Source of the DNA: Porphyromonadaceae bacterium FC4
Lineage (GTDB): Bacteria > Bacteroidota > Bacteroidia > Bacteroidales > Porphyromonadaceae
Direction: 5' to 3'
NCBI GenBank assembly: GCA_900120395.1
Contig: LT635553.1
Location: 212,721-276,720 of the forward strand
Length of the DNA: 64,000 nt
Position 1 is the stretch's first letter. The number at the start of each line of letters is the position of its first letter. This document shows, one piece after another, positions 9,358 through 18,872 of the stretch. The notes beneath the pieces are model-generated. The model saw only the letters and a list, made by a program, of their open reading frames with translations. It was not told the DNA's origin and made no database searches. Position numbers and translations under genes: made by a program.

Positions 9358-10305
9358 TTACTGCTCGTTGAGCCAGGCGGTGAGGTTGCGCTCGATGCGT
9401 CCCTCGAGGTCGTCGGTCGGGTGCTTCACGAACGTCTCGCCCGTGATGTGCTCGTACAGTTCGATGTAGCGCTCTGTGACACTTGCGCAGTACTCCGGGG
9501 TCATCTCGGGGACTGCCTGTCCCTTCTCGCCTTGGAAGCCGTGGTCGATCAGCCACTTGCGTACAAACTCTTTGCTGAGCTGACGCTGGGGCATTCTTTT
9601 CTCGAAGAGCTCTTCGTAGCTGTCGGCGTAGAAGTACCGGGAGGAGTCCGGGGTGTGGATCTCGTCGATCAGCATGATCTCGCCATCCTTGATGCCAAAC
9701 TCATACTTCGTATCCACGAGGATCAGTCCCCGCTTCTTGGCAATCTCCGTACCGCGCTCAAAAAGCTTGTAGGTGATCTCCTCCAGCTGCTTGTAGTGCT
9801 CCGCACTGACCAGTCCTTGGCGGACGATCTCCTCGGGGGTGATGTTCTCGTCGTGTCCGCTGTCTGCCTTGGTGGTGGGGGTGATGATCGGGTGATCAAA
9901 CTTCTGGTTTTCCACCAGTCCCTCCGGCAACTTCACACCGCAGAGGTCGCGCTCTCCGGCTTGGTAAGCCCGCCAAGCACTACCGGTGATGTAGCCGCGG
10001 ATGATCATCTCGATCTTGAGGGGCTCACACTTGTGTCCCACGGTGACCATGGGGTCCGGGGTTGCGATCTTCCAGTTGGGGACGATGTCCTTGGTCGCAT
10101 CCAGGTTGGTCGCTGCTATCTTATTCAGGATCTCTCCCTTGTAGGGGATGCCCTCGGGGAGGATGACGTCAAAGGCGGATATCCGGTCCGTCACTACCAT
10201 TACGAGGCGGTCGTCTTCGAGGGTATAGACATCCCTCACTTTGCCATGATAGACGCTCTTCTGTCCCGGGAGCGAAAGGTTTGTTTTGGTCAGTGCTTGT
10301 GCCAT
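9358..10305 (-). CDS. purC: Phosphoribosylaminoimidazole-succinocarboxamide synthase
   Basis: The 315-residue SAICAR synthetase has [28 protein letters not shown] at the N terminus, then [28 protein letters not shown] and LVDTKYEFG...[13 protein letters not shown], the ATP/Mg-binding block. It joins aspartate to CAIR in purine synthesis. This is the long (~310-residue) Bacteroidetes form. It follows phoH by 12 bp and belongs to the same operon. Confidence 0.97.
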   Translation of the reverse strand: MAQALTKTNLSLPGQKSVYHGKVRDVYTLEDDRLVMVVTDRISAFDVILPEGIPYKGEILNKIAATNLDATKDIVPNWKIATPDPMVTVGHKCEPLKIEMIIRGYITGSAWRAYQAGERDLCGVKLPEGLVENQKFDHPIITPTTKADSGHDENITPEEIVRQGLVSAEHYKQLEEITYKLFERGTEIAKKRGLILVDTKYEFGIKDGEIMLIDEIHTPDSSRYFYADSYEELFEKRMPQRQLSKEFVRKWLIDHGFQGEKGQAVPEMTPEYCASVTERYIELYEHITGETFVKHPTDDLEGRIERNLTAWLNEQ

Positions 10306-10317
10306 GATATTATTTAC

Positions 10318-11289
10318 TTATAGGTTCTGTGTATTGTCGTTTCCTTTGTCGTGCCTTTGCTCGTCTGCTTCGTAGGCATCGACTATCTTTTTCACGAGAC
10401 CGTGCCGCATGATGTCCGTGCGGTCAAAGTCTATCCATCCGATCCCCTCTGTGTGTCTCAAAATATGCTTCGCCTGCCGCAGTCCCGACTTCATCCCGCG
10501 TGGAAGGTCGATCTGACTGGCGTCCCCCGTCACGATCATCTTGGCGTTGAGCCCCAGACGGGTGAGAAACATCTTCATCTGGTGGGTCGTGGTGTTTTGT
10601 GCTTCGTCCAGGATCACCACCGCCTCATTGAGCGTTCGTCCGCGCATAAAAGCGAGGGGGGCTATCTGGATCACTCCGGTCTCCATGTACTCGCGGAGCT
10701 TATTGCCCGGGACCAGCTCCATCAGTGCATCGTAGAGCGGCTGGAGGTAGGGGTCGAGCTTTTCTTTCATCTCTCCGGGGAGGAAGCCGAGCTTCTCCCC
10801 CGCCTCAACGGCAGGGCGGCTGAGGATGATGCGGCGCACCTGCTTGTTGCGTAGCAGCTTGACTGCCATCGCTATCGCCAAAAACGTCTTGCCGGTCCCT
10901 GCCGGTCCGGTGGCAAAGACGAGGTCGTGTGCCTGTACCAGCTCCACCATACGCTCTTGGTTGGCGGTCCGAGCGACGATCGGGCGTCCCGATGCTCCGT
11001 AGAGGATCACATGGTCGCTCTCCTTGTGCTCCACGATATTGCCGTGCGCCATCTCTGCGACGACGGTCTCGGGCAGGTCGTTGTACTCCACCGCATACTT
11101 CTCCAGCTGATGTAGGAGCTTGAGGAAGTGGTCCGTCTCCTTTGGCTCGCCGATCACCTTCATGACGTTGCCCCGAGCCATCAGACGTAGCTTGGGGTGC
11201 AGCTCGCGCAGCGCCACGAGGTTGCGGTTGTTGATGCCGTAGAAGACCGCCGGGTCAGCCTCCTCGAGGAGGTATATCCTTTCGTTCAT
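10318..11289 (-). CDS. phoH: PhoH-family ATPase
   Basis: The 323-residue protein has an N-terminal domain with RGNVMKVIGEP (KH-like), then the P-loop FATGPAGTGKTFLAIA, RPAVEAGEKLGFLPGEMKEKLDPYLQPLYDAL and Walker B VILDEAQNTT, with TGDASQIDLPRGMKSGL. These are diagnostic of PhoH/PhoL-type proteins, cytosolic ATPases linked to RNA or ribosome metabolism. The start at 11289 overlaps the thioredoxin stop codon (ATGA); an upstream extension of the frame is antisense noise over the trx gene. Confidence 0.95.
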   Translation of the reverse strand: MNERIYLLEEADPAVFYGINNRNLVALRELHPKLRLMARGNVMKVIGEPKETDHFLKLLHQLEKYAVEYNDLPETVVAEMAHGNIVEHKESDHVILYGASGRPIVARTANQERMVELVQAHDLVFATGPAGTGKTFLAIAMAVKLLRNKQVRRIILSRPAVEAGEKLGFLPGEMKEKLDPYLQPLYDALMELVPGNKLREYMETGVIQIAPLAFMRGRTLNEAVVILDEAQNTTTHQMKMFLTRLGLNAKMIVTGDASQIDLPRGMKSGLRQAKHILRHTEGIGWIDFDRTDIMRHGLVKKIVDAYEADEQRHDKGNDNTQNL

Positions 11290-11726
11290 TTGCTCTCTTT
11301 CTTCAGCAGTATATTCTCCACGCCCTCCCGCAGATCCTTCATCGGCAGAGCACCCACGCTCAGTGTGGGTATCTCCCTCATCGGGATAAAGAGCAGGCTG
11401 GGGTACGCCTGTATGCCTAGGCGGCGAGCCAGGTTGGGGGCATCTTCGCCGTTGATGGTGTAGATGATGATCTGCTCCGGATACTCCTTTGCCAGTCGCT
11501 TCAGTCGGGGCTTGAGGGTCTTGCAGTGGATGCACCAAGGGGTGTAGAAGTCCACTATCGCCGGCTTCTCGCCCAGGTACTTCCACGGACCGCCGGCTCG
11601 GAAGTCGTAGACTTTCTCTGCAAACTCGTTCGGGGTCAGCTCCACGACCTCCTGAGCCTGTACCCCGAGGGCGCACAGACTGAGCATGCCGATGAGCAGT
11701 ATGAGGAGTGATCGTCTCTTTGCCAT
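11286..11726 (-). CDS. Secreted thioredoxin-like protein
   Basis: The 146-residue protein has an N-terminal signal peptide (MAKRRSLLILLIGMLSLCALGVQAQ) and a thioredoxin fold with the redox motif WCIHC in VDFYTPWCIHCKTLKPRLKRLAKEY, then a cis-proline segment (GIQAYPSLLFIP). It should act as a periplasmic thiol oxidoreductase. It is the first gene of the six-gene operon ending with the acyltransferase. A TAACTTTG -7-like string lies only 5 bp before the ATG (11731-11738), so its mRNA may have almost no leader. Confidence 0.9.
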   Translation of the reverse strand: MAKRRSLLILLIGMLSLCALGVQAQEVVELTPNEFAEKVYDFRAGGPWKYLGEKPAIVDFYTPWCIHCKTLKPRLKRLAKEYPEQIIIYTINGEDAPNLARRLGIQAYPSLLFIPMREIPTLSVGALPMKDLREGVENILLKKESK

Positions 11727-11864
11727 GTCACAAAGTTAACTATTTTACCCCTAAAATCTGACCTATGGATCTATTCTGACCGGGGTAAATGAGTCGAGGG
11801 TGTATGTTGTTGATATACAGTTGGATGGACGGTTTCGTGAAGGCGGACGGCTGATCGCAAAAAG

Positions 11865-11945
11865 TTTCCAGTAGGAAACCGTTCTCTTCTATCCGTGAAA
11901 CAGTTTGCTTTCCTACTGGAAACATTTCTCTTCTATCCGTCAAAT
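11865..11945 (+). repeat. 44-bp-period intergenic repeat, copy C
   Basis: Dyads at 11865-11878 (TTTCCAGTAGGAAA) and 11909-11922 (TTTCCTACTGGAAA) are 44 bp apart, each followed by CTATCCGTGAAA or CTATCCGTCAAAT. The 4-nt centre of the first dyad is inverted relative to the second. It occupies the 279-bp gap between the YD lipoprotein and the thioredoxin gene. Confidence 0.85.
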
Positions 11946-12005
11946 TTTTTGGCGTGTCGCTGAGTGCAAAAAAAACATCAGGCTCCCGGGCTGTCGGGCT
12001 CTTGC

Positions 12006-12797
12006 TCAGTAGTACCGGTACTCCCGCTCGCATACTTCGGTGGCGACTCCGTCCTCGTAGGTTATTCTCTTGAGCCAGTTCCCTTTGCTGTCGTAGGTGT
12101 AGACGTATGTGTCTGTGCTCAGAAGTACTTCATCGGAGTTGTACCTGCTTTTTTCTGTGTAATTTCCTTTGTCATCGTACCCCTTGTACTTTATTTTTGA
12201 GTAGAATGCTCCACCGTAGGCATGCAAGTCTGCTTCTGTCTGATTCCCTTTGCCATCATGCTTGTATTCCCACTTCAGCAGAAGTGTTCCATCGGAGTCG
12301 TAGTGGTTGAGTCCCGTGCGGTATCCTTTGTCATCATACGTGTATTCCGCTCTCTCTGTATTTGTCTGTAATTCGTAGCGGTTTCCTGCCATGCGGTTTG
12401 CTGCTGTGCGATTCCCTTTGTCGTCGTATTCGTAATCCCATTTTGCTAGAAGTGTTCCATCGTACTTGTACAAGTTCCCCTCTGTACGGATCCCATTGTC
12501 GTCGTATTCGAACTTCCATTTTCGCTCAAGGGAGCCATCGTCGTCGTAGTGGTTTACTTCTGTCAGATTTCCTGCGGTGTTGTATGTTCGGATGGTGGCT
12601 GCTGTCATCTCTCCTTTCACGACCTCTCCGAACTTCTCTACTGCGGTGTAGGTGTACTCTGAGTATGACTCGACTTTTCCTTTCAGATTCTCTCGCAGCA
12701 GGTCGTTCTTTTTCTCATATGGGCTACACCCCACGAGCAAAAAGAGGCACGTGGCGAGTAGGGTGAGGCGTATCGGGTGGTGGGTGGATTCTTTCAT
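12006..12797 (-). CDS. YD-repeat-like lipoprotein
   Basis: The 263-residue protein has a lipoprotein signal (LTLLATCLFLLVGCSPYE, lipobox LVGC) and then six to seven repeats of about 24 residues of the form YDxDGtLLxKWeYeYDdKGNrTeaN. These resemble the YD/RHS beta-strand repeat and the MORN-like tyrosine/glycine repeats of bacterial surface proteins. It should be attached to an outer or inner membrane and exposed to the periplasm or surface. Function is unknown. It follows rnhB by 14 bp and may be the last gene of the division operon. Confidence 0.8.
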   Translation of the reverse strand: MKESTHHPIRLTLLATCLFLLVGCSPYEKKNDLLRENLKGKVESYSEYTYTAVEKFGEVVKGEMTAATIRTYNTAGNLTEVNHYDDDGSLERKWKFEYDDNGIRTEGNLYKYDGTLLAKWDYEYDDKGNRTAANRMAGNRYELQTNTERAEYTYDDKGYRTGLNHYDSDGTLLLKWEYKHDGKGNQTEADLHAYGGAFYSKIKYKGYDDKGNYTEKSRYNSDEVLLSTDTYVYTYDSKGNWLKRITYEDGVATEVCEREYRYY

Positions 12798-12811
12798 GAT
12801 GGATAGGTGTT

Positions 12812-13432
12812 TTATAAGTCTTGCGGGTCGAAGAGGGAGGGCCGACAGGGTCCGAAGGAGCGTCGGTGCAGGGGGGTGATCCCATGGGCACGGATGGCGG
12901 CTCGGTGCTCGGCGGTGCCGTAGCCGGCGTTGTGCGTCCAGCCGTACTCGGGGTAGGTCTCTGCGGCGACCTCCATCAGGTGGTCGCGGTGCACCTTGGC
13001 GAGGACGGAGGCGGCTGCAATACTGGCGACACGACTGTCGCCCTTGATGATGGTCTCGTAGGGGATGGAGGTGGTGTGGGGCTTGAAGCGGTTGCCATCG
13101 ATGAGCAGGTGCTCCGGCTGCGGAGTGAGGCCCCGGATGGCACGCTCCATGGCTAGGAAGGTGGCGGATAGGATGTTGTACCGGTCGATCTCCTCGACGG
13201 TTGCTTCGCCGATGCTGTAGGTGATGGCTTGGGCGATGATGGCTTGGGCGAAAGCTCTGCGCCGTGCGGGGGTGAGCTGCTTGGAGTCGTTGAGCTCCGG
13301 TAGGTCAAAGTCCTCCGGCAGGATGACGGCTGCGGCACAGACCGGTCCTGCCAGGCATCCTCTGCCTACCTCATCGACCCCGGCTTCGAGCCGACCGGGT
13401 ACCAAGCGTATGGGCAGAGGTCGGTCGATCAT
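12812..13432 (-). CDS. rnhB: Ribonuclease HII
   Basis: The 206-residue protein carries the RNase HII active-site blocks: GVDEVGRGCLAGPV (Asp-Glu pair), LNDSKQLTPARR, LIDGNRF (Asp) and KGDSRVASIAAASVLAKVHRD. It cleaves RNA in RNA:DNA hybrids. The ATG at 13432 overlaps the CDF transporter stop by 1 nt (TGATG), which decides the start over a longer open frame. Confidence 0.96.
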   Translation of the reverse strand: MIDRPLPIRLVPGRLEAGVDEVGRGCLAGPVCAAAVILPEDFDLPELNDSKQLTPARRRAFAQAIIAQAITYSIGEATVEEIDRYNILSATFLAMERAIRGLTPQPEHLLIDGNRFKPHTTSIPYETIIKGDSRVASIAAASVLAKVHRDHLMEVAAETYPEYGWTHNAGYGTAEHRAAIRAHGITPLHRRSFGPCRPSLFDPQDL

Positions 13433-14346
13433 CACTCTCCCCGCAGGGGCTCTACATGGATGGAGATGTGGGTGTCGTCGCCAAAGCGGTCGCGTATCAG
13501 TCGCTCCGCCCGGATGGTGAGCTCGTGTGCATCGTACAGACTGGTGCTGCCATGGGTGCGGATGTCCATCTCTATCGCCATGGTGTCGCTGCCGATCATG
13601 CGGGTGCGGAAGTTGTGGGGATCGTAGATGCCCGGGACCTGTGAGACCAGCTCCTTGATCTCCTGCACGACCTCGTCCGGGACACTGGCGTCGGTGAGGG
13701 GGTAGATCGATGAGCGGATGATATCGATGGCGGTCTTGGCGATGAAGCCGGCAACAATAATGGTGGCTATCGGCTCGGTGAGTAGGGCGTTTCCGCCAAA
13801 GAACTTGGCGCAAAGGATGCTGGCGGAGACAGCGAAAGCACTGTAGATGTCCATGCGGTGGTCCTCAGCCTGTGCGGCGAGTGCTTCGGAGGCGGTCTCC
13901 TGCCCCTGTATGCGGGTGTACCAATATGCTACGGACTTGGTCACGAGGGTGATGAGCGCCACGATGAGTGCCACGTACTTGGGCTCCGGAGGCAGTGTGC
14001 CGGACTCAAAGAAGTCGCCCAGGGTAGTGATGGACTGTACGACGATCATGATGGCAGCAATGAGCATGGTCAGACCGATGAGCAGGGCTGCCAGGGTCTC
14101 AAACTTCCCGTGCCCGTAGGCATGGTTTTCGTCCCGTGGCTTCGCTGAGATCTTTAGGAAGAGGTAGACGACGGCATTGGCGAGGACGTCGCCCAGAGAG
14201 TTGATCGAGTCTGCAATCAGTGATGAGCTCCTGCCGAGGATGCCGGCAGCCAGCTTCACCGGAGCGAGGATGATATTGACGCTTGACGAGACAAGGTAAG
14301 CACGCTGCTTTTGCTTGTCAGTGCCTTTTACTCTCTTCTCTGACAT
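13432..14346 (-). CDS. Cation diffusion facilitator (CDF) transporter
   Basis: This 304-residue protein has six transmembrane segments. The first metal site is in SLIADSINSLGDVLANAV (family pattern SxxLxxDSxxxxxD), and a second acidic/His pair appears in AAQAEDHRMDIYSAF (HxxxD). A C-terminal cytosolic domain (DVRTHGSTSLYDAHELTIRAE-like) follows. It should export divalent metal such as Zn or Fe. It is embedded between ftsQ (19-bp overlap) and rnhB, so it shares a transcript with cell-division genes. Confidence 0.93.
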   Translation of the reverse strand: MSEKRVKGTDKQKQRAYLVSSSVNIILAPVKLAAGILGRSSSLIADSINSLGDVLANAVVYLFLKISAKPRDENHAYGHGKFETLAALLIGLTMLIAAIMIVVQSITTLGDFFESGTLPPEPKYVALIVALITLVTKSVAYWYTRIQGQETASEALAAQAEDHRMDIYSAFAVSASILCAKFFGGNALLTEPIATIIVAGFIAKTAIDIIRSSIYPLTDASVPDEVVQEIKELVSQVPGIYDPHNFRTRMIGSDTMAIEMDIRTHGSTSLYDAHELTIRAERLIRDRFGDDTHISIHVEPLRGE

Positions 14347-15077
14347 ATGATTTGGTCTTTGTACGACAGCTTGATGAGTCGGTACTGATTGGTGCCGGTC
14401 TGCGGGAGTATCTTTTCGTAAAAGATGGGGATCTTGCTGAGGTCCTCCTCCAGCGTGCCCAGCCCGTGTAGCTCAAAGATGTAGTCCCCCACCCGTGGGT
14501 AGAGGTGGACCTTGCGGTCGGAGACGATGTCGATGAGCGAAAAGAAGTGCCGGTACTCCTTGCTCTCGTGCAGGTAGGTGGCGAGGGGGTACAGGGTACT
14601 CTGCACGATGGAGTCGGTCAGCATGCCAATCGCTACGGGGACGTAGGCGGCTGAACCGATGCGTCCTCGGATGGAGATGCCCTCGTCGTCCATGAAGTAG
14701 GTCTGACCATCGCGGTAGAAACGGATGATCGGGGTGCGCTCCAGGATGTTGATGTTGAGCGTGCGTGTGGCGGGCGATACGTAGGCGCAGGCGTAGCGGA
14801 CATACGGGATCTCACGGACGAGCTCCTGCTCGAGGTGTGCCGTACGGATGGGCATGCTGCTGCTGTCCGTGAGGGAAAAGGGTAGCAGGTCGGTCACCTC
14901 CGTCTGGCGGAGAAAGGAGCTCTCCTGTGACCCGCCTAGGATGTTGACGCGGGTCTTGTAGGGAAAAACCGCAAAGCGTGCCTGCCTCCGAGACAGGGGG
15001 TAGCTGCCGATCAGGATCAGAGCGAGGATACCGGCGGCCATGAGGAGTAGGCTCTGTATGACTCGGTGCTTACTCAC
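14328..15077 (-). CDS. ftsQ: Cell division protein FtsQ
   Basis: The 249-residue protein has a short cytoplasmic N terminus, one membrane span (SLLLMAAGILALILIGSYPL) and a periplasmic domain with a POTRA-like part. ELVREIPYVRYACAYVSPATRTLNINILERTPIIRFY matches the FtsQ pattern of IPWV...P..L.I.v.ERxP. Bacteroidetes FtsQ is poorly conserved; position after murC supports the call. The GTG at 15077, overlapping the murC stop by 8 nt, is preferred; an ATG at 15125 would give a 56-bp overlap. No ftsA or ftsZ follows. Confidence 0.82.
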   Translation of the reverse strand: MSKHRVIQSLLLMAAGILALILIGSYPLSRRQARFAVFPYKTRVNILGGSQESSFLRQTEVTDLLPFSLTDSSSMPIRTAHLEQELVREIPYVRYACAYVSPATRTLNINILERTPIIRFYRDGQTYFMDDEGISIRGRIGSAAYVPVAIGMLTDSIVQSTLYPLATYLHESKEYRHFFSLIDIVSDRKVHLYPRVGDYIFELHGLGTLEEDLSKIPIFYEKILPQTGTNQYRLIKLSYKDQIICQRRE

Positions 15078-16440
15078 TGAAGTGGCGGATGACTTTGGGG
15101 ATTTCGAACTCAATGTCTCCGGCACCCATCATCACAAGGATGTCGAAGGGGTGGTGCGCCTCCAGCTCCGGGATCAGCTCTTCCTTGGTGACCGCGGCCT
15201 TGTGCTCCGCCTGTATGTGCGGTAGGATGGCGTCCGAGGTAATCCCGGGGATGGGCTCTTCGCGTGCCGGGTAGATGGGTATGAGGAGGACATCGTCTGC
15301 TACCGACAGTGCTTCGCCAAACGCCCGGAGGAAGTCGCGGGTGCGACTGTAGAGGTGGGGCTGAAAGACGACAGTGACATGGTGGTCGGGGTAGAGCTTG
15401 TGGATGGAGTCCAGTGAGGCGCGTATCTCGTCGGGGTGGTGGGCGTAGTCATCGATGACTACGCGCCCGTCCGGGAGAGTGGTGCGCTCAAAGCGACGGT
15501 GAGCTCCGAGGAAGGTGCGGAGCCCCTGACGCAGTTCGTCCTCTGTAGCACCCAGCTTTTGTGCCAGTGCCAGAGCGGCGGTGGCGTTGAGGACGTTGAC
15601 CTCAATGGGGGTACCGATCCGGAGTTTTTCGAAGATCCCGCCGGGGAAGTGCCAGTCGAAGTAGAGCTCGCCTCTATCGTAGGTGAGGTGGCTGTAGTGG
15701 TAGTCGCTACTCGCTCTCTGCCCATAGGTGAAGCGCGTGACGCCGTCCGGGTGTGAGTGGATGAGGGCATCCTCGTGGACGAGCAGAGTCCCTCCGGATG
15801 GGATGAGCCCGGCAAAGTGGTCAAAAGCCTCGTGAAATGCTTCTGCCGTGCCGTAGATGTCTAGGTGGTCCGGCTCCGTCGCCGTGATGATGGCGTGGTC
15901 GGGATGAAGCTGGTGGAACGACCGATCGTACTCATCCGCCTCCACCACGACGTAGGGACTGGCTTCGTCCAGAAGGAGGTTGGAGCGGTAGTTGAGCGAT
16001 ATTCCTCCGAGAAAGGCGTTGGTACCGATGTGTGAAGACCGTAGGAGGTGCGTCAGGAGGGTACAGGTGGTCGTCTTGCCGTGAGTGCCGGCGACGCAGA
16101 GCGCCCGGTGCCGGCGAGTGATCTCGCCGAGTACCTTTGCGCGCTTGACCTGCGGGTAGCCATGTGCAGAGAAGTACTGCCGGAGCTGGTTGTCCTCGTG
16201 TATCGCCGGAGTGTAGACGACTTGAAAAGGTGCCGGAGCACGAAACTCCGGCGGTAGTTCGTCGGGGTTGTCTTGGTAAAGGATGTGGGCTCCCTGCTCC
16301 TCAAGGGCGATGGTATTGGGTGTGCGCACTCGGTCGTACCCCCCGACGGTATAGCCGTAGTAGAGGAAGTAGCGTGCCAGAGCGCTCATGCCGATGCCTC
16401 CAATCCCGACAAAAAATACGGGTGTCTTATCGTTGGTCAT
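15070..16440 (-). CDS. murC: UDP-N-acetylmuramate--L-alanine ligase
   Basis: This 456-residue Mur ligase has FVGIGGIGMSALARYFLYYGYTVGGYD (UDP-binding), the ATP loop VAGTHGKTTTCTLL, EADEYDRSF and the C-terminal domain block YAHHPDEIRASL, which is diagnostic of MurC. It adds L-alanine to UDP-MurNAc in the cytosol. Its start overlaps the murG stop (ATGA). Confidence 0.98.
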   Translation of the reverse strand: MTNDKTPVFFVGIGGIGMSALARYFLYYGYTVGGYDRVRTPNTIALEEQGAHILYQDNPDELPPEFRAPAPFQVVYTPAIHEDNQLRQYFSAHGYPQVKRAKVLGEITRRHRALCVAGTHGKTTTCTLLTHLLRSSHIGTNAFLGGISLNYRSNLLLDEASPYVVVEADEYDRSFHQLHPDHAIITATEPDHLDIYGTAEAFHEAFDHFAGLIPSGGTLLVHEDALIHSHPDGVTRFTYGQRASSDYHYSHLTYDRGELYFDWHFPGGIFEKLRIGTPIEVNVLNATAALALAQKLGATEDELRQGLRTFLGAHRRFERTTLPDGRVVIDDYAHHPDEIRASLDSIHKLYPDHHVTVVFQPHLYSRTRDFLRAFGEALSVADDVLLIPIYPAREEPIPGITSDAILPHIQAEHKAAVTKEELIPELEAHHPFDILVMMGAGDIEFEIPKVIRHFSE

Positions 16441-17528
16441 AGGAGTAGCTCTAGTTCGTCGACGATATGCTCGGCAGCGTTGGGTAGCGCCATCGTGAGG
16501 GCGTTTTGGCTCATGGTGGCGAGTTCGCTGTCGTTGTGTATCAACTCCAGAGCCGTACCGATGAGTTGCTCCACGGAGTCGCTATCCTTGATGAGTACTG
16601 CTGCCTCCTTAGACGCAAGTGCCTGAGCGTTTTTGGTCTGATGGTCTTCGGCGACGTTTGGCGAAGGAACCAGTATCGTAGGCATGCCCAGTAAGGTTAG
16701 CTCGGAGATGGATCCGGCACCGGCACGCGATACGACCAGGTCGGCAGTGGCGTAGGCGAGGTCCATCCGGCTGACGAAATCCCGTAGGTGTACGTTTGCC
16801 GGAAGCGAGAGCTGCTTTGCTTCGTCGTAGTAGCCCTTGCCGCACTGCCAGAGTACCTGTACCTCTTTCTCCTCAGCCAGGCGGGGCAGACTGTGGATCA
16901 CGCTGTCGTTGATGGAGCGAGCACCGAGGCTGCCACCGAGTACCAGAAGCGTCTTCTTGGTAGGATCTAACCCCAGCTCGGAGTACGCCTCGGGGTCATG
17001 CTTGGGGACTTCGGTCAGGGCAGCACGTACGGGGTTCCCGGTGAGGACGATCTTCTTGGCTTTTGGAAAGTATCGCTCCATGTTTGGATAAGCGACGCAG
17101 ACGGTCTCTGCTCGCCGTCCTACGAGCCGGTTGGTCTTGCCGGCGTATGAGTTTTGCTCCTGTACGAGGATCGGTATGCCGCTCTTCGAAGCTGCGAGCA
17201 GGGTGGGCGCACTGGCGTAGCCTCCTACCCCTACGACCACCTCCGGGTGAAAGTCTGCGAGGTAGCTCCGTGCTATCTCTATGCTGCGGAGGAGATGCTT
17301 CATGGTGCGGATCTTGCTGAATAATCCGCCACCGCGCTCCAGCCCCTGTACCGGGAGCAGACGGATGGAGTAGCCCGCTGCCGGGATACGCTCAGCCTCC
17401 ATGCGTCCCTCTGCCCCGACAAAGAGGAGGTCACACTCCGGGTAGCGCCGCTGTATCTCTCCCGCTATCGATAGTGCGGGGAAGATGTGTCCCCCTGTTC
17501 CCCCTCCACTGATGATTACTCGCTTCAT
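16437..17528 (-). CDS. murG: UDP-GlcNAc:lipid I N-acetylglucosaminyltransferase
   Basis: The 363-residue GT-B glycosyltransferase has the N-terminal G-loop IISGGGTGGHIFPALSIA, GVGGYASAPTLLAA, the second G-loop LLVLGGSLGARSIND and the donor-binding SRAGAGSISELTLLGMPTILVPSPNVAEDHQTKNA. It makes lipid II at the inner face of the membrane. It follows ftsW by 9 bp. Confidence 0.98.
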   Translation of the reverse strand: MKRVIISGGGTGGHIFPALSIAGEIQRRYPECDLLFVGAEGRMEAERIPAAGYSIRLLPVQGLERGGGLFSKIRTMKHLLRSIEIARSYLADFHPEVVVGVGGYASAPTLLAASKSGIPILVQEQNSYAGKTNRLVGRRAETVCVAYPNMERYFPKAKKIVLTGNPVRAALTEVPKHDPEAYSELGLDPTKKTLLVLGGSLGARSINDSVIHSLPRLAEEKEVQVLWQCGKGYYDEAKQLSLPANVHLRDFVSRMDLAYATADLVVSRAGAGSISELTLLGMPTILVPSPNVAEDHQTKNAQALASKEAAVLIKDSDSVEQLIGTALELIHNDSELATMSQNALTMALPNAAEHIVDELELLL

Positions 17529-17537
17529 GACTGTTGT

Positions 17538-18866
17538 CTATAGTTCGTCGTATGATGATTCCGGATCGTCCATCTCCGGGATGCGCTCCATCTCCACCTC
17601 GGGCATTCCCTCTATGTCGCTGGCGGCGGCATCCCTCTTGAGGTTGGCCTCTTTGATCTCTCTGCTTACGCTGAGTGCCATCCCAAAGAGCATGGACATG
17701 AAAAGATAGCTACTCCCTCCCTTGCTGATGAATGGCAGGGTCTGACCGGTTACCGGCAGAAGGTTGGCAGCCACCATCATGTTCATCACCGCCTGCGAGG
17801 TGATGATGAGTCCCACCCCCATCAGGAGGAGGGTTTTGTACATGCTCCTGGACTGCCTGGCGAGCTGCCCGCAGCGCCAAAAGAACATGATGTACATAAA
17901 GATGAGAAACAACGACCCAAAGAGCCCGTACTCCTCCACCACCACGTTGTAGATGTAGTCGGAGAACGCAGCCGGCAAAAACTGACGCAGCTCGCTCTGT
18001 CCCGCTCCCACACCGGTGACACCGCTGTTGGCGATTGCTTTTTGTGCAGACACCACCTGGTAGTCCATGCCCATGATGTCATCGTAGGTGTTTTCGTCGA
18101 TGGGCTTGAATGCCTTGTCCATGAAGCGCGAGATACGGTTTTGCCCGGTAGCGGAGCGTCCGATCTCTGCGTTTTTGGGCATGAGTGCGTGTGCGCCTAG
18201 GAAGATGAGCATCGCCACGACCCCGAAGCCTAGGATGTAGAGCATCCACTTGGAGTTGGCACCACCGATGAAGCACAAGATGTAGACCATGGCAAAGATG
18301 AAGGCCGCCGTGGAGATGTTTTCAAAGAAAATGAGCCCGATCACCAGCAGTACCGGTCCCCATATCCTTACAAACGTCTCGACCGATGCGTGCTCACCAT
18401 TCTTCCCTCTGAGGCAGCTCGCCACATAGTTCACGATGGCTACCTTTGCAAACTCCGACGGCTGCAGGGTGAACCCCCCTATCTGTATCCAGCGCTTACC
18501 CTCATTGAGCTCTGTCCCTCCTACGAGGGTCCACACCAGCAAGAGGATCGCAGCGATCATCATAGCACCGGACAGCCACCGGTAGTAGCGTGTCGGCACA
18601 CGTGCCATGGCGCTGACGAGGATAAAGGAGACCACAATCAGCAGCATGTGCTTCATAAACTCTCCATAAAAAGCCCTGCCGTACATCTCTGCAGCAAACG
18701 CCTCCTGGCTGATGGCGGAGAAGACCACCACCATGCTTCCGATCATTAGTCCCAGCAGGATCACCCAGATCGTCGTGTCGCCTACGAAGAGTCGGGATGC
18801 TTTCTGAGCCAGCGATGAGCGGTTTGGGCTCCTCGTTTCTGCCGTGTATGTTGCTTGCTCTGCCAC
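17538..18866 (-). CDS. ftsW: SEDS peptidoglycan polymerase FtsW
   Basis: This 442-residue polytopic protein has about ten membrane spans and the SEDS signatures GGTELNEGKRWIQIGGFTLQPSEFAKVAIV and GVTGVGAGQSELRQFLPAAFSDYIYNVVVEEYGLFG, plus TLPFISKGGSSYLFMSMLFGMALSVS. It lies directly before murG, so FtsW (septal) rather than RodA is favoured. The C-terminal tail after the last span is about 45 residues and acidic. Confidence 0.96.
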   Translation of the reverse strand: MAEQATYTAETRSPNRSSLAQKASRLFVGDTTIWVILLGLMIGSMVVVFSAISQEAFAAEMYGRAFYGEFMKHMLLIVVSFILVSAMARVPTRYYRWLSGAMMIAAILLLVWTLVGGTELNEGKRWIQIGGFTLQPSEFAKVAIVNYVASCLRGKNGEHASVETFVRIWGPVLLVIGLIFFENISTAAFIFAMVYILCFIGGANSKWMLYILGFGVVAMLIFLGAHALMPKNAEIGRSATGQNRISRFMDKAFKPIDENTYDDIMGMDYQVVSAQKAIANSGVTGVGAGQSELRQFLPAAFSDYIYNVVVEEYGLFGSLFLIFMYIMFFWRCGQLARQSRSMYKTLLLMGVGLIITSQAVMNMMVAANLLPVTGQTLPFISKGGSSYLFMSMLFGMALSVSREIKEANLKRDAAASDIEGMPEVEMERIPEMDDPESSYDEL

Positions 18867-18872
18867 CTGTGT

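Noticed and set aside
9091-10323. Plus-strand 410-codon frame over menG/purC
   Set aside because: Antisense shadow of two well-supported enzymes; no recognisable domain.
11740-12033. Minus-strand 97-codon frame
   Set aside because: It runs through the 44-bp repeat copy C and overlaps the YD lipoprotein start region; no ribosome-binding signal or family pattern.
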